A stretch of 64,000 bases of DNA, taken from NCBI RefSeq assembly GCF_001422285.1, contig NZ_LMMO01000004.1, positions 62,631 to 126,630 on the forward strand, read 5' to 3'. The translations under genes and the position numbers were made by a program. Positions 24,491 through 33,220 of the stretch are shown one piece after another (position 1 is the stretch's first letter; each line of letters opens with the position of its first letter). This DNA is from Frigoribacterium sp. Leaf263 (GTDB lineage Bacteria > Actinomycetota > Actinomycetes > Actinomycetales > Microbacteriaceae). The notes beneath the pieces are model-generated. The model did no database searches. It saw nothing but the letters and a program-made list of their open reading frames with translations, and had not been told where the DNA came from.

Positions 24491-25630
24491 ATGTCCAGTT
24501 TCTTCCAGTGGCTGGCGGGGATCCCTCCCCTCGCCCAGATCCCCCTGATCCTCCTCGCCTTCACGGCCCTGGTCGGCATCGTGCTCGTCTTCGTCGAGTT
24601 CGCGCCCCGCCGCGGTCGGCAGTACACGATCCTCCGGCTCGCCGTCTGCGTGCTCGTCCCCGTCGTGGTGCTCTTCGCCTTCGGCCTCTACAACTCGGTC
24701 ATGTGGGTCGCCGTCATCGCCGCCGTCCTCGGCGGCGGGCTGTTCCTGCTCGACTACCGCTCGAAGCGCGGCGCCGGCTACTCGCTGCAGCTCATCGGGT
24801 TCATGGCCCCCGCGGTCTTCTTCCTGATCATCGGTCTGATCTACCCGACCATCACGACCGCCGGTCAGGCGTTCATGAAGAACGACGGGTCGGGCTTCGC
24901 CGGCATCGACAACTTCATCTGGGTGTTCACCAGCCCCGACGGTCTGACCGCCTTCGGCAACACGCTCATCTGGGTGCTGCTGGCCCCCATCACGGCCACC
25001 GCCATCGGTCTCGCCTACGCGGTCTTCATCGACAAGAGCCGCGGCGAGAAGTTCCTCAAGCTGCTGGTCTTCATGCCCATGGCGATCTCGTTCGTCGGCG
25101 CGTCGATCATCTTCAAGTTCTTCTACGACATCCGCCAGGGCGAGCAGATCGGTCTGCTGAACGGCATCCTCGTCGCGTTCGGCGGGCAGCCGGTCGACTG
25201 GCTCGGGTTCGAGCCGTGGAACACCCTGCTGCTCGTGATCGTGCTCATCTGGACCCAGGCCGGCTTCGCCATGACGGTGCTCTCGGCCGCGATCAAGGGC
25301 GTGCCCGCCGAGCAGCTCGAGGCCGCATCGCTCGACGGGACCAACGGGTTCCAGGCCTTCCGCCACATCACGGTGCCGGGCATCCGGACCACCATCATCG
25401 TGGTGCTCACCACGATCTCGATCGCGTCGCTCAAGGTCTACGACATCGTCTCGGCCATGACCGGCGGTCGCAACGACACGACGATCCTCGCGTTCGAGAT
25501 GGTGCGGCAGTTCCAGCTCGGCAGCCGCACCGGCTACAGCTCGGCCCTCGCCGTGATCCTGTTCATCCTCGTGCTGCCGATCGTCATCTACAACGCCCGC
25601 CAGATCCAGAAGCAGAGGGAGATCCGATGA
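24491..25630 (+). CDS. aglF: Alpha-glucoside ABC permease (AglF-like)
   Basis: The 379-residue permease has two extra N-terminal helices (residues 12-35 and 45-85) before the usual six, a hallmark of AglF-like proteins. The core contains GFMAPAVFFLIIGLIYPTI, FMPMAISFVGASIIFKFFYD, and the EAA loop LEAASLDGTNGFQAFRHITVPG. It ends YNARQIQKQREIR. It has a AAAGGA Shine-Dalgarno and overlaps the next gene by four bases. It forms the membrane channel with the AglG-like subunit. Confidence 0.85.
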   Translation: MSSFFQWLAGIPPLAQIPLILLAFTALVGIVLVFVEFAPRRGRQYTILRLAVCVLVPVVVLFAFGLYNSVMWVAVIAAVLGGGLFLLDYRSKRGAGYSLQLIGFMAPAVFFLIIGLIYPTITTAGQAFMKNDGSGFAGIDNFIWVFTSPDGLTAFGNTLIWVLLAPITATAIGLAYAVFIDKSRGEKFLKLLVFMPMAISFVGASIIFKFFYDIRQGEQIGLLNGILVAFGGQPVDWLGFEPWNTLLLVIVLIWTQAGFAMTVLSAAIKGVPAEQLEAASLDGTNGFQAFRHITVPGIRTTIIVVLTTISIASLKVYDIVSAMTGGRNDTTILAFEMVRQFQLGSRTGYSSALAVILFILVLPIVIYNARQIQKQREIR

Positions 25631-26610
25631 CCGCCACCCCCACCCCGGTCGGTGTCGCCGTCACCCCGGGCACCGAGAGCCAGCTCCAGCGCGGCGTCGC
25701 GAAGATCGAGAGCTCGAGCGGCAAGCTGAAGAAGGGCACGACCAGCCGTGGCGCCACCATCGCCGCGCTGATCATCGCCGTCGTCTGGACGCTGCCGACC
25801 GCCGGTCTGTTCATCTCGTCGTTCCGCCCCGCGAACGACATCAAGACCACCGGCTGGTGGACGGTCTTCGCCAACCCCGGCTTCACGCTCGACAACTACG
25901 TCAACGCGCTGAACTCGGGCGACAGCCTCACCCTCGGCAAGGCGTTCCTCAACTCGCTCGTCATCACGCTGCCCGCGGCGCTGATCCCGATCACGATCGC
26001 GAGCCTCGCGGCCTACGCCTTCGCGTGGATCGACTTCAAGGGTCGCAACACGATGTTCGTGCTGGTCTTCGCCCTGCAGATCGTGCCGATCCAGATGGCG
26101 CTCGTGCCGCTGCTGCGTCTGTTCTCGGACGGTCTGCAGATCGGCGGGCTGTACATCCTGCCCGGGCTCGGGGTGAACGGGCTCGACGGCTCGTTCGCCA
26201 AGGTGTGGATCGCTCACACGATCTTCGCCCTCCCGCTGGCGATCTTCATGCTGCACAACTTCATCTCCGAGATCCCGTCCGAGGTCATCGAGGCCGCCCG
26301 CATGGACGGCGCCGGTCACGGCCAGGTGTTCTTCCGCATCGTGCTGCCGCTGTCGATGCCGGCCATCGCCTCCTTCGGCATCTTCCAGTTCCTGTGGGTG
26401 TGGAACGACCTGCTCGTGGCGACGGTGTTCACCTCGGGGCAGGGGTTGCCGATCACGAAGGCCCTGCAGGACCTCTCGGGTTCGTACGGCCAGTCGTGGG
26501 AGCTGCTCACGGCGGGGGCGTTCATCTCGATCATCGTCCCGCTGATCGTGTTCTTCGCCCTGCAACGGTTCTTCGTGCGCGGCCTCCTCGCCGGAGCCAC
26601 GAAGGGCTAG
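25627..26610 (+). CDS. aglG: Alpha-glucoside ABC permease (AglG-like)
   Basis: The 327-residue permease has a long cytoplasmic N-terminus, then six helices. The features include FISSFRPANDIKTTGWWTVF (the GWW segment is typical of AglG-like proteins), the EAA loop IEAARMDGAGHGQVFFRIVLPLSMP, and the C-terminal FVRGLLAGATKG. It is the last gene of the importer operon; no alpha-glucosidase or ATPase accompanies it. A family C palindrome follows the stop. Confidence 0.85.
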   Translation: MTATPTPVGVAVTPGTESQLQRGVAKIESSSGKLKKGTTSRGATIAALIIAVVWTLPTAGLFISSFRPANDIKTTGWWTVFANPGFTLDNYVNALNSGDSLTLGKAFLNSLVITLPAALIPITIASLAAYAFAWIDFKGRNTMFVLVFALQIVPIQMALVPLLRLFSDGLQIGGLYILPGLGVNGLDGSFAKVWIAHTIFALPLAIFMLHNFISEIPSEVIEAARMDGAGHGQVFFRIVLPLSMPAIASFGIFQFLWVWNDLLVATVFTSGQGLPITKALQDLSGSYGQSWELLTAGAFISIIVPLIVFFALQRFFVRGLLAGATKG

Positions 26611-26619
26611 CCCTCCCCT

Positions 26620-26685
26620 GAGACCCCAGCAGGTCGCTGAGACCCCCGTGCGCGCACGGGGGTCTCGGCGATTCGCCGGGGTCTC
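26620..26685. repeat. Nested palindromic repeat, family C, copy 1
   Basis: GAGACCCC lies at 26620 and 26639 and GGGGTCTC at 26659 and 26678, a 19-nt pitch in both arms. The core 26639-26666 is a perfect 28-bp palindrome. It lies between the convergent aglG-like and lacI genes and matches 34433-34498. A bidirectional terminator role is likely. Confidence 0.85.
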
Positions 26686-26701
26686 GCTGCGCCGCCCCCG
26701 C

Positions 26702-27787
26702 TCAGGAGGCGCGGGGCGCGGGGGCCGGAGCGCTCGAGCCCGCGACGTGCAGCACGCACGGCAGCAGCACCTGCGTCAGCTCGGCAGCCGCGTCGGCACC
26801 CGTGCCCGCGTCCGTGCCATCACCGGCGGCGCCGGCAGCACCGGCACCCGCGTCGAGCCGGGCGACGAGCGCCTCGACGGCGAGGCGCGCCATCTCGGCC
26901 CCGGGCGCGTTCAGCGTGGTCATGGCCGGCTCGGTCGCGGCGCCGGCGGCGGTCGACGAGGCGAGCAGCACGACCGAGACGTCGCGCGGCACCTCACGCC
27001 CGCTCTCGGCGAGGCCGCTCTGCAGGCCGCCGGTCGCGTCGTCCTTCAGCATCAGCACCCCGGTGACGTCCGGCAGCGACTCGACCAGCTCGCGGGCCGC
27101 CTGCCGTCCGCCCGCGGCGGACTGCCCGCTCGTGACGATCGCCGAGCGGAGTCCGCGCCGCGCGATCGACGTGCGGAACGCCTCCTCCGTGCGGGCTGTC
27201 GGCCCATAACCGACGATGGGGGTTCCCGCGAAGTCCTCGAGCACGAGGCCGATGCTGCGGTGACCCAGCGACTGGAGGTGATCGAGGCCCTGTTCCACCG
27301 CCTCCTCGAAGTCCATGTCGACGTAGGGCACCCGGTCGTTCTGCGAGGTGCGCCCCATCGACACGAACGGGAGGCCGAGCTCGAGCAGCGCCTCGACACG
27401 CGAGTCGCGCAGCTGCACCTCCATGACGAGCACGCCGTCGAAGAGGCGCCCCGACACGAGCTCGCGCACGTCGTCGTCCGTCTGCCCGGTGGGCCAGAGC
27501 ACGAGGTGGTAGCCGAGCTCTGAGGCGCGGGTGGCCGCGTTCATGAACATGTGCAGGGCGATGCCGCCCAGCCGCTGCTCGAGTGCGGGGAAGAGCAGGG
27601 CGATGATGCGGGTCCGCTTGCTGGCGAGGGCACGGGCGACGACGTTGTTCGTGTAGCCGAGCTCGCCCATGGCGTCGGTCACCCGCCGGTGGACCCCGGC
27701 CGACACGCTGCGCGACCCGTTCACCACGAACGACACCGTGGCGATCGACACCCCCGCCCGTGCGGCCACCTCTCGCATGGTCGCCAC
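26702..27787 (-). CDS. LacI-family transcriptional repressor (thu-like operon)
   Basis: The 361-residue protein has the DNA-binding segment ATMREVAARAGVSIATVSFVVNGS. An effector domain follows (RTRIIALLFPALEQRLGG, DGVLVMEVQLRDSRVEALL, HRSIGLVLEDFAGTPIVGYGP) with an Ala/Gly/Asp-rich low-complexity insert near residues 310-335. It is divergent from the thu-like operon with a 30-bp palindrome between. An AAGGAG Shine-Dalgarno precedes the ATG. The C-terminus APAPRAS and its stop are encoded by the dispersed word (26705-26713). Confidence 0.9.
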   Translation of the reverse strand: MATMREVAARAGVSIATVSFVVNGSRSVSAGVHRRVTDAMGELGYTNNVVARALASKRTRIIALLFPALEQRLGGIALHMFMNAATRASELGYHLVLWPTGQTDDDVRELVSGRLFDGVLVMEVQLRDSRVEALLELGLPFVSMGRTSQNDRVPYVDMDFEEAVEQGLDHLQSLGHRSIGLVLEDFAGTPIVGYGPTARTEEAFRTSIARRGLRSAIVTSGQSAAGGRQAARELVESLPDVTGVLMLKDDATGGLQSGLAESGREVPRDVSVVLLASSTAAGAATEPAMTTLNAPGAEMARLAVEALVARLDAGAGAAGAAGDGTDAGTGADAAAELTQVLLPCVLHVAGSSAPAPAPRAS

Positions 27788-27853
27788 GTCTCTCCTTCGC
27801 TCGTCACCAGGCTAGTGCGGTGGACCCGCAGCGCAGACATCGGACGGATCCGT

Positions 27854-27883
27854 GTTAACCGCTTTACATGTAAAGCGGTTAAC
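27854..27883. promoter_or_regulatory. 30-bp perfect palindromic operator
   Basis: The left half GTTAACCGCTTTACA (27854-27868) is the exact reverse complement of the right half (27869-27883). It contains two LacI-like cores, AACCGCTT and AAGCGGTT. It overlaps the predicted promoter of the thu-like operon, so repressor binding would exclude RNA polymerase. Confidence 0.85.
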
Positions 27884-27892
27884 TGCTAGCTT
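27863..27892 (+). promoter_or_regulatory. Promoter of the thu-like operon (TTTACA-18-TAGCTT)
   Basis: The -35 TTTACA (27863-27868) lies inside the palindrome, and TAGCTT (27887-27892) follows at 18 bases. It lies about 100 bases before the binding-protein ATG. Confidence 0.6.
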
Positions 27893-27992
27893 CCCTGCAA
27901 CGGAGCAGCGACGTCGCACTCCGCCTCTCGGGTCGACCCCCGGGTGGCCGACGTCGCCGGCCGCCCACCAGTCACCGAGAGAGAGCTGAGCA

Positions 27993-29231
27993 ATGAAGCC
28001 TGCATCGATCCGCACCAGAACCCTCACCGCGACGGCGCTCGTCGCCGTCGTCCCCCTCGTCCTCGCCGGGTGCACCGGCGGAGGAGGCGGCGGGGGCGCG
28101 GCCGGCGGCCCGGTCGACAAGATCACCGTGGTCGACTACTACGGCGAGAACGACGAGAAGGTCATCACGACGTTCCTCGACCAGTGCGGCGCCGAGAACG
28201 GCGTCGAGATCGAGCGCACGATGGTGCCCGGCGGCTCGCTCATCCAGCGCGTGCTGCAGCAGGCGTCGTCGCGCACCCTGCCCGACGTGCTCATGCTCGA
28301 CAACCCCGACCTCGCGCAGATCGCCGAGACGGGCGCCCTCGCCCCGCTGTCGCAGTTCGGGCTCGACGCCGAGGGCTACGCCGACGGCGTCGTGCAGTCG
28401 GGCACCTACGACGGCGAGCTCTACGGCCTCGCGCCGACCGTCAACACGATCGCGCTGTTCTACAACGTGCAGGCCCTGGCCGACGCCGGCGTCGAGCCGC
28501 CCACCACGTGGGACGAGCTCGAAACCGCCGCCGCAGCCCTCACCACCGGCGAGCGGTACGGCATGGCGGTCGACGCCAACGCGACCTACGAGGGCACCTG
28601 GCAGTTCCTGCCGTTCATGTGGTCGAACGGCGGAGACGAGAAGGACATCGCGACGCCCGAGACCGCCGAGGCGCTGCAGCTCTGGACCGATCTCGTCGCC
28701 GACGGCTCGATGTCGAAGAGCGTCGTCAACTGGACCCAGGCCGACGTCAACGACCAGTTCATGGCCGGCAAGACGGCGATGATGGTGAACGGCCCGTGGC
28801 AGCTGCCCGCGCTGAACGCGCAGACCGCGGTCGAGTACGGCGTGACCACGATCCCCGTGAAGGACGCCTCCGACACCGCGGTCGCCCCGCTCGGCGGCGA
28901 GGTGTGGACGGTGCCGCAGACCGGCGACGAGGCCCGTCAGGCCGTCGCAGCGAAGGTCGTCGAGTGCATGAACTCCGACGAGAACCAGCTCGCCATGGCC
29001 GAGCAGCGCAACACCATCCCCTCGAAGACGTCGGTCGCCGCCACCTACGCCGAGCAGCAGCCCGAGCAGGAGGCGTTCGTCACCCTGGTCGCGGGCGCCC
29101 GGTCGCGCACGGCGGAGCTCGGTGCCGACTGGCCCGCCGCCGCCACGGCCATCTACACCGCCGTGCAGGCCGCGCTGACCGGCCAGTCCTCGCCCGCCGA
29201 GGCCCTCGACGACGCGCAGCCGAGCGAGTGA
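27993..29231 (+). CDS. Sugar ABC substrate-binding lipoprotein (thu-like system)
   Basis: The 412-residue protein has a signal peptide with lipobox LAGC and a poly-Gly linker. The solute-binding fold follows: KITVVDYYGENDEKVITTFLDQCG, SRTLPDVLMLDNPDLAQIAE, MMVNGPWQLPALN. It is the first gene of an operon with two permeases, ThuA and two Gfo/Idh/MocA dehydrogenases, so the ligand is probably trehalose or a related disaccharide or its oxidised form. This substrate call is from context only. Confidence 0.9.
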   Translation: MKPASIRTRTLTATALVAVVPLVLAGCTGGGGGGGAAGGPVDKITVVDYYGENDEKVITTFLDQCGAENGVEIERTMVPGGSLIQRVLQQASSRTLPDVLMLDNPDLAQIAETGALAPLSQFGLDAEGYADGVVQSGTYDGELYGLAPTVNTIALFYNVQALADAGVEPPTTWDELETAAAALTTGERYGMAVDANATYEGTWQFLPFMWSNGGDEKDIATPETAEALQLWTDLVADGSMSKSVVNWTQADVNDQFMAGKTAMMVNGPWQLPALNAQTAVEYGVTTIPVKDASDTAVAPLGGEVWTVPQTGDEARQAVAAKVVECMNSDENQLAMAEQRNTIPSKTSVAATYAEQQPEQEAFVTLVAGARSRTAELGADWPAAATAIYTAVQAALTGQSSPAEALDDAQPSE

Positions 29232-29232
29232 C

Positions 29233-30234
29233 ATGACCACCGCCTCCTCGCTCGACACCCGCCCGGTCGCCGGCGCCGAGACCCCGGTCTCGCGTCGGCG
29301 GCCCGGCCGCGGCGGCTCCGGCTCGTCGCGCCCCGGCTCGTCGCGTCGCAGCACGGCCCGCCGCTGGGAGCGCGTCTCGCAGCTGCTGTTCGTGCTGCCG
29401 GCCGCCGCCTTCATCGTCCTGTTCTTCGGCTACCCGGTGCTGAAGAACCTGATCATGAGCTTCCAGGCCTACACGACGACGACCTTCTACACGGGCGAGG
29501 CGCCCTGGGTCGGGCTCGCCAACTACGCCGAGGTGCTCGGCTCGCAGCTCTTCGGCACGGCCCTGCTCAACACGGCGCTCTTCACCGTCGGCTCGATCGT
29601 CGGCCAGTTCGTCATCGGGCTGCTCTTCGCCCTGTTCTTCCGCCGGGCCTTCCCGCTCAACGGGATCCTCCGATCGCTCCTGCTGCTGCCCTGGCTGCTG
29701 CCGCTGATCGTCTCGAGCGCGATCTGGAAGTGGATCCTCGACCAGGACTCGGGGGTGCTCAACCAGTTCCTCGGCACCTTCGGCGTCCCCGCGGTGCCGT
29801 GGCTCACGAGCCCGAGCGTCGCCCTGCTGACCGTCGTGCTGGTCAACATCTGGATCGGCATCCCGTTCAACACGACCATCCTCTACGGCGGTCTGCAGGA
29901 CATCCCCACCGAGCTCTACGAAGCCGCCTCGCTCGACGGGGCCACGGGCTGGAAGGGCTTCCGGCACGTGACGTGGCCGCTGCTGCGACCGGTCGTCAGC
30001 GTGGTGCTCGTGCTGGGCGTGGTCTACACGATCAAGGTGCTCGACATCATCCTCGGGCTGACGAACGGCGGGCCGGCGAACGCGACGCAGACCATCGCGA
30101 CCCAGTCGTACAGCCTGTCGTTCCAGCAGTTCGACTTCGGGTCGGGGGCGGCGCTCAGCAACGTGCTGATCGTCATCTCGGCCGTGTTCGCCGTCGTGTA
30201 CCTGCGACTCAACCGGAAGGCCGTCGATGAGTGA
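29233..30234 (+). CDS. CUT1 sugar ABC permease, MalF type (thu-like system)
   Basis: The 333-residue protein has a Ser/Arg/Gly-rich N-terminus, six helices starting VSQLLFVLPAAAFIVLFFGYP, and the EAA loop LYEAASLDGATGWKGFRHVTWPLLRP. A conserved LGLTNGGPANATQTIATQSY segment precedes the last helix. It starts one base after the binding-protein stop and overlaps the next permease by eight bases, so the three are translated together. Confidence 0.9.
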   Translation: MTTASSLDTRPVAGAETPVSRRRPGRGGSGSSRPGSSRRSTARRWERVSQLLFVLPAAAFIVLFFGYPVLKNLIMSFQAYTTTTFYTGEAPWVGLANYAEVLGSQLFGTALLNTALFTVGSIVGQFVIGLLFALFFRRAFPLNGILRSLLLLPWLLPLIVSSAIWKWILDQDSGVLNQFLGTFGVPAVPWLTSPSVALLTVVLVNIWIGIPFNTTILYGGLQDIPTELYEAASLDGATGWKGFRHVTWPLLRPVVSVVLVLGVVYTIKVLDIILGLTNGGPANATQTIATQSYSLSFQQFDFGSGAALSNVLIVISAVFAVVYLRLNRKAVDE

Positions 30235-31117
30235 GACAGCCCTGCGCGTTCCGAGCACCCGGGCCGTCGCCCGTCGCGGCTCCGAGAGACGCCGACCCCT
30301 CTCGCGCCCCGAGGGGCCGAGGAAGTACCTGCTCACGGCCGTCGGCGTCCTGCTGCTCGCCGTGATGCTGTTCCCCGTCTACTGGATGGTCAACATCTCG
30401 CTGCAGCCGGCGGGCTCGGCCATCGAGGCCTCGTGGTTCCCGTTCGAGGCGCAGTTCGGCGGCTACGCCCAGGCGCTGGCCGACCAGGGCGGCAACCTGG
30501 TCACGAGTCTCGTGATCGCGCTCGGCAGCGTCGTGCTCAGTCTCGTGATCGCGACCCCCGCCTCCTACGCCCTGGCGCAGTTCAAGGTCCGAGGCGTCAA
30601 CGCGGTGCTGTTCGCGATCCTGATCTCGCAGATGATCCCGGGGATCGTCGTCGCCAACGCGCTCTACGCGGCGTACAACGACATCGGTCTGCTCAACACG
30701 ATCCCGGGGCTGATCCTGGCCGACTCGACCGCGGGGGTGCCGTTCGCGATCCTGATCATGCGGGCGTTCATGCTGAACATCCCGCCGTCGATCATCGAGG
30801 CGGCGAAGGTCGACGGAGCGAGCGACCTGCGGGCGTTCCGCAGCATCGTGCTGCCGATCAGCCGCAACTCGATGATCACCGCCGGGCTCTTCACGTTCCT
30901 GTTCACCTGGAGCGACTTCCTGATGGCGCTGACACTCACGACCACCGCCGACATCCGACCCATCACCCTCGGCATCTACCAGTACATCGGCACGTACACC
31001 GCCGACTGGTCGACCGTCATGGCCGCGGCCGTGCTCGCGTCGCTGCCCGCCATCGTGCTGCTGCTCGCGGCGCAGAGGTACATCGCCGCCGGGGCCACCG
31101 GCGGGGCCGTCAAGTGA
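30227..31117 (+). CDS. CUT1 sugar ABC permease, MalG type (thu-like system)
   Basis: The 296-residue protein has six helices ([21 protein letters not shown] onward) and the EAA loop [24 protein letters not shown]. Its ending, [16 protein letters not shown], is typical of MalG subunits. A short gap of 52 bases with a GAGAGAGAA Shine-Dalgarno-like run leads to the ThuA gene. Confidence 0.9.
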   Translation: MSETALRVPSTRAVARRGSERRRPLSRPEGPRKYLLTAVGVLLLAVMLFPVYWMVNISLQPAGSAIEASWFPFEAQFGGYAQALADQGGNLVTSLVIALGSVVLSLVIATPASYALAQFKVRGVNAVLFAILISQMIPGIVVANALYAAYNDIGLLNTIPGLILADSTAGVPFAILIMRAFMLNIPPSIIEAAKVDGASDLRAFRSIVLPISRNSMITAGLFTFLFTWSDFLMALTLTTTADIRPITLGIYQYIGTYTADWSTVMAAAVLASLPAIVLLLAAQRYIAAGATGGAVK

Positions 31118-31169
31118 CGACGACCGACGACCACGAACGACGAACACACCACCTGAGAGAGAGAACACC

Positions 31170-31958
31170 GTGACCACGAACACACCCGGCCCCCTGCGCG
31201 TCACCGTCTGGGGCGAGAACGTCCACGAGAAGGTCGAGCAGCACGTCGCCGACCGCTACCCCGACGGGATGCACGGGGCGATCGCCGCCGGCCTCGGCGA
31301 GAACCTGCCGGACGCCGTCGTCCGCATCGCGACCATGGACCAGCCCGAGCACGGCCTCACCGAGGAGCTGCTCGCCGACACCGACGTGCTCACCTGGTGG
31401 GGTCACGCGGCGCACGGCGACGTGGACGACGAGATCGTCGAGCGGGTGCACCGGCACGTGCTCGCCGGCATGGGCCTGATCGTGCTGCACTCCGGCCACT
31501 GGTCGAAGATCTTCACGAAGCTGATGGGCACGACCTGCACGCTGCGCTGGCGCAGCGAGCACGATCAGGAGCTCGTCTGGACGGTCAACCCGCAGCACCC
31601 GATCACCCGCGGCGTGCCGAACCCGATCGTGATCCCCGAACAGGAGATGTACGGCGAGTACTTCGACGTCCCGACGCCCGACGAGCTGATCTTCATCTCG
31701 GGCTTCACCGGCGGCGAGGTGTTCCGCAGCGGCATGACGTACCGGCGGGGCTTCGGTCGCATCTTCTTCTTCTCGCCCGGCGACCAGGACTTCCCGGTGT
31801 ACTTCCACCCCGACGTCCGCCGCGTCATCTCGAACGCCGCCGAGTGGGCGCGCCCCGACCGCGAGCGCGAGACGCCGACCCTGCTCCGCTACGACCTCGG
31901 CGAGTACTTCGACGGCAAGGACTACTCGGGCCCGATCGAGGAGCCGGCCGACGCATGA
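31170..31958 (+). CDS. thuA: ThuA-like protein (trehalose utilisation family)
   Basis: The 262-residue cytoplasmic protein fits the ThuA family over its length: [27 protein letters not shown] at the N-terminus, [35 protein letters not shown] and [19 protein letters not shown]. ThuA has a glutamine-amidotransferase-like fold. In rhizobia it works with ThuB in oxidative (3-keto) trehalose and sucrose catabolism. Here it is followed by two Gfo/Idh/MocA genes with translational overlap. The start is GTG. Confidence 0.88.
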   Translation: MTTNTPGPLRVTVWGENVHEKVEQHVADRYPDGMHGAIAAGLGENLPDAVVRIATMDQPEHGLTEELLADTDVLTWWGHAAHGDVDDEIVERVHRHVLAGMGLIVLHSGHWSKIFTKLMGTTCTLRWRSEHDQELVWTVNPQHPITRGVPNPIVIPEQEMYGEYFDVPTPDELIFISGFTGGEVFRSGMTYRRGFGRIFFFSPGDQDFPVYFHPDVRRVISNAAEWARPDRERETPTLLRYDLGEYFDGKDYSGPIEEPADA

Positions 31959-33220
31959 GCGCCCCGATCCCCGTGAACGAGACCCCCGCAGCCGAGTCCG
32001 CACCCGGGTCCGCACACGCACCCGGCGGCTTCCGCCGCGTCGACCGCCGAGGAGGCGCGCTGCGGGTCGTGCAGGTCGGCGCCGGCGAGATGGGGCGGGC
32101 CTGGCTCCGCACCGTCGCCGACTCCCCCGACGTCGAGCTGGTCGGCATCGTCGACCTCGATCTCGACGCCGCCCGCGCCGGAGCGCAGCACGCCGGTCTG
32201 CCCGATCTGCCCGTCGACCGCGACCTCGCCGCCCTGGTGGCCCGGGTCTCGCCCGACGCCGTGCTCGACGTGACGGTGCCGGTGGCGCACCACCCGGTGA
32301 CGATGCAGGCGCTCCGCCTCGGTCTGCCGGTGCTCGGCGAGAAGCCGGCCGCGCAGAGCGTCGCCGAGGCCCTGTCGTTGACGGCGGCCGCCGAGGTGAC
32401 GGGCGAGCTGTTCATGGTGTCGCAGTCGCGCCGCTACAACGACCAGCTGGTGGCGCTCAAGGCGCACGCCGAGCTGCTCGGCGAGGTGGGCATGGTGTCG
32501 ACGTCGTTCGCGAAGGCGCCGCACTTCGGCGGGTTCCGCGAGCAGATGGACGACGTGCTGCTGCTCGACATGGCGATCCACGCGTTCGACTCGGCGCGCT
32601 ATCTGATCGGTCGCGACCCGGTGTCGGTGTGGTGCGACTCGTGGAACCCCTCGTGGTCGTGGTACCGCGGAGACGCGGCGGCGAGCGCCGTGATCGGCTT
32701 CGAGGGCGGGGTCCGCTACAGCTACGACGGCTCGTGGTGCAGCCCCGGCGTCGAGACCTCGTGGAACGGCGCCTGGCGCGTCTCGGGCTCGGGCGGCACG
32801 GCCCTGTGGTCGGGCGACGACGAGCCGGTCAGCGAGATCGACGGCGCCCCCGGCGTCCCCGAGGCGCGACCGAGCGTGGGCGTCGAGATCGCGGGCTCGC
32901 TCGCGGCGTTCGCCCGGGCCCTCCGCACCGGCGAGCGCCCCGACGGCGAGGTGCACGGCAACGTGATGAGCCTCGTGATGGTCGAGGCGGCGATCCGGTC
33001 GACGCGATCCGGCGAGCGCGTGCTGGTGGACGACGTGCTCGAGCAGGCGCACCGCGAGGCCCTCGCGGCCGAGCGCGACCCCGAGGTGCGGGCGCGTCTC
33101 GAGTCGTGGACCTCGGTGCGCGCGGCCCTGCAGGGCGGGGCGTCGGCGACCGGGGCGGGGGCGGTCGACCCGGCCCGCGCCTCCTCGGCTCCGGAGCGGG
33201 AACGGCAGGAGGCGCGGTGA
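31955..33220 (+). CDS. Gfo/Idh/MocA-family oxidoreductase
   Basis: The 421-residue protein has an N-terminal extension (residues 1-32), then the NAD(P)-binding fold [21 protein letters not shown] with [11 protein letters not shown]. The catalytic EKP motif (LGEKPAAQS) is present, as are the substrate-binding [12 protein letters not shown] with conserved Asp/His and an alpha/beta C-domain. It should oxidise a sugar or keto-sugar, likely as the ThuB-type partner. The ATG overlaps the thuA stop. The dispersed word encodes RRGGA at the start of the fold (32051) and DPARASSAP at the C-terminus (33176). Confidence 0.88.
   Translation: MSAPIPVNETPAAESAPGSAHAPGGFRRVDRRGGALRVVQVGAGEMGRAWLRTVADSPDVELVGIVDLDLDAARAGAQHAGLPDLPVDRDLAALVARVSPDAVLDVTVPVAHHPVTMQALRLGLPVLGEKPAAQSVAEALSLTAAAEVTGELFMVSQSRRYNDQLVALKAHAELLGEVGMVSTSFAKAPHFGGFREQMDDVLLLDMAIHAFDSARYLIGRDPVSVWCDSWNPSWSWYRGDAAASAVIGFEGGVRYSYDGSWCSPGVETSWNGAWRVSGSGGTALWSGDDEPVSEIDGAPGVPEARPSVGVEIAGSLAAFARALRTGERPDGEVHGNVMSLVMVEAAIRSTRSGERVLVDDVLEQAHREALAAERDPEVRARLESWTSVRAALQGGASATGAGAVDPARASSAPERERQEAR
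33176..33216 (+). repeat. Opposed pair of dispersed words supplying an RBS
   Basis: CGCGCCTCC at 33176 and GGAGGCGCG at 33208 lie in opposite orientation at the end of one gene. The second provides AGGAGG five bases before the GTG start at 33217. Confidence 0.7.

Noticed and set aside
31397-31954. Extension of the first Gfo/Idh/MocA frame back through thuA
   Set aside because: The extension is a shadow of thuA; the ATG at 31955 overlaps the thuA stop and starts the conserved part.
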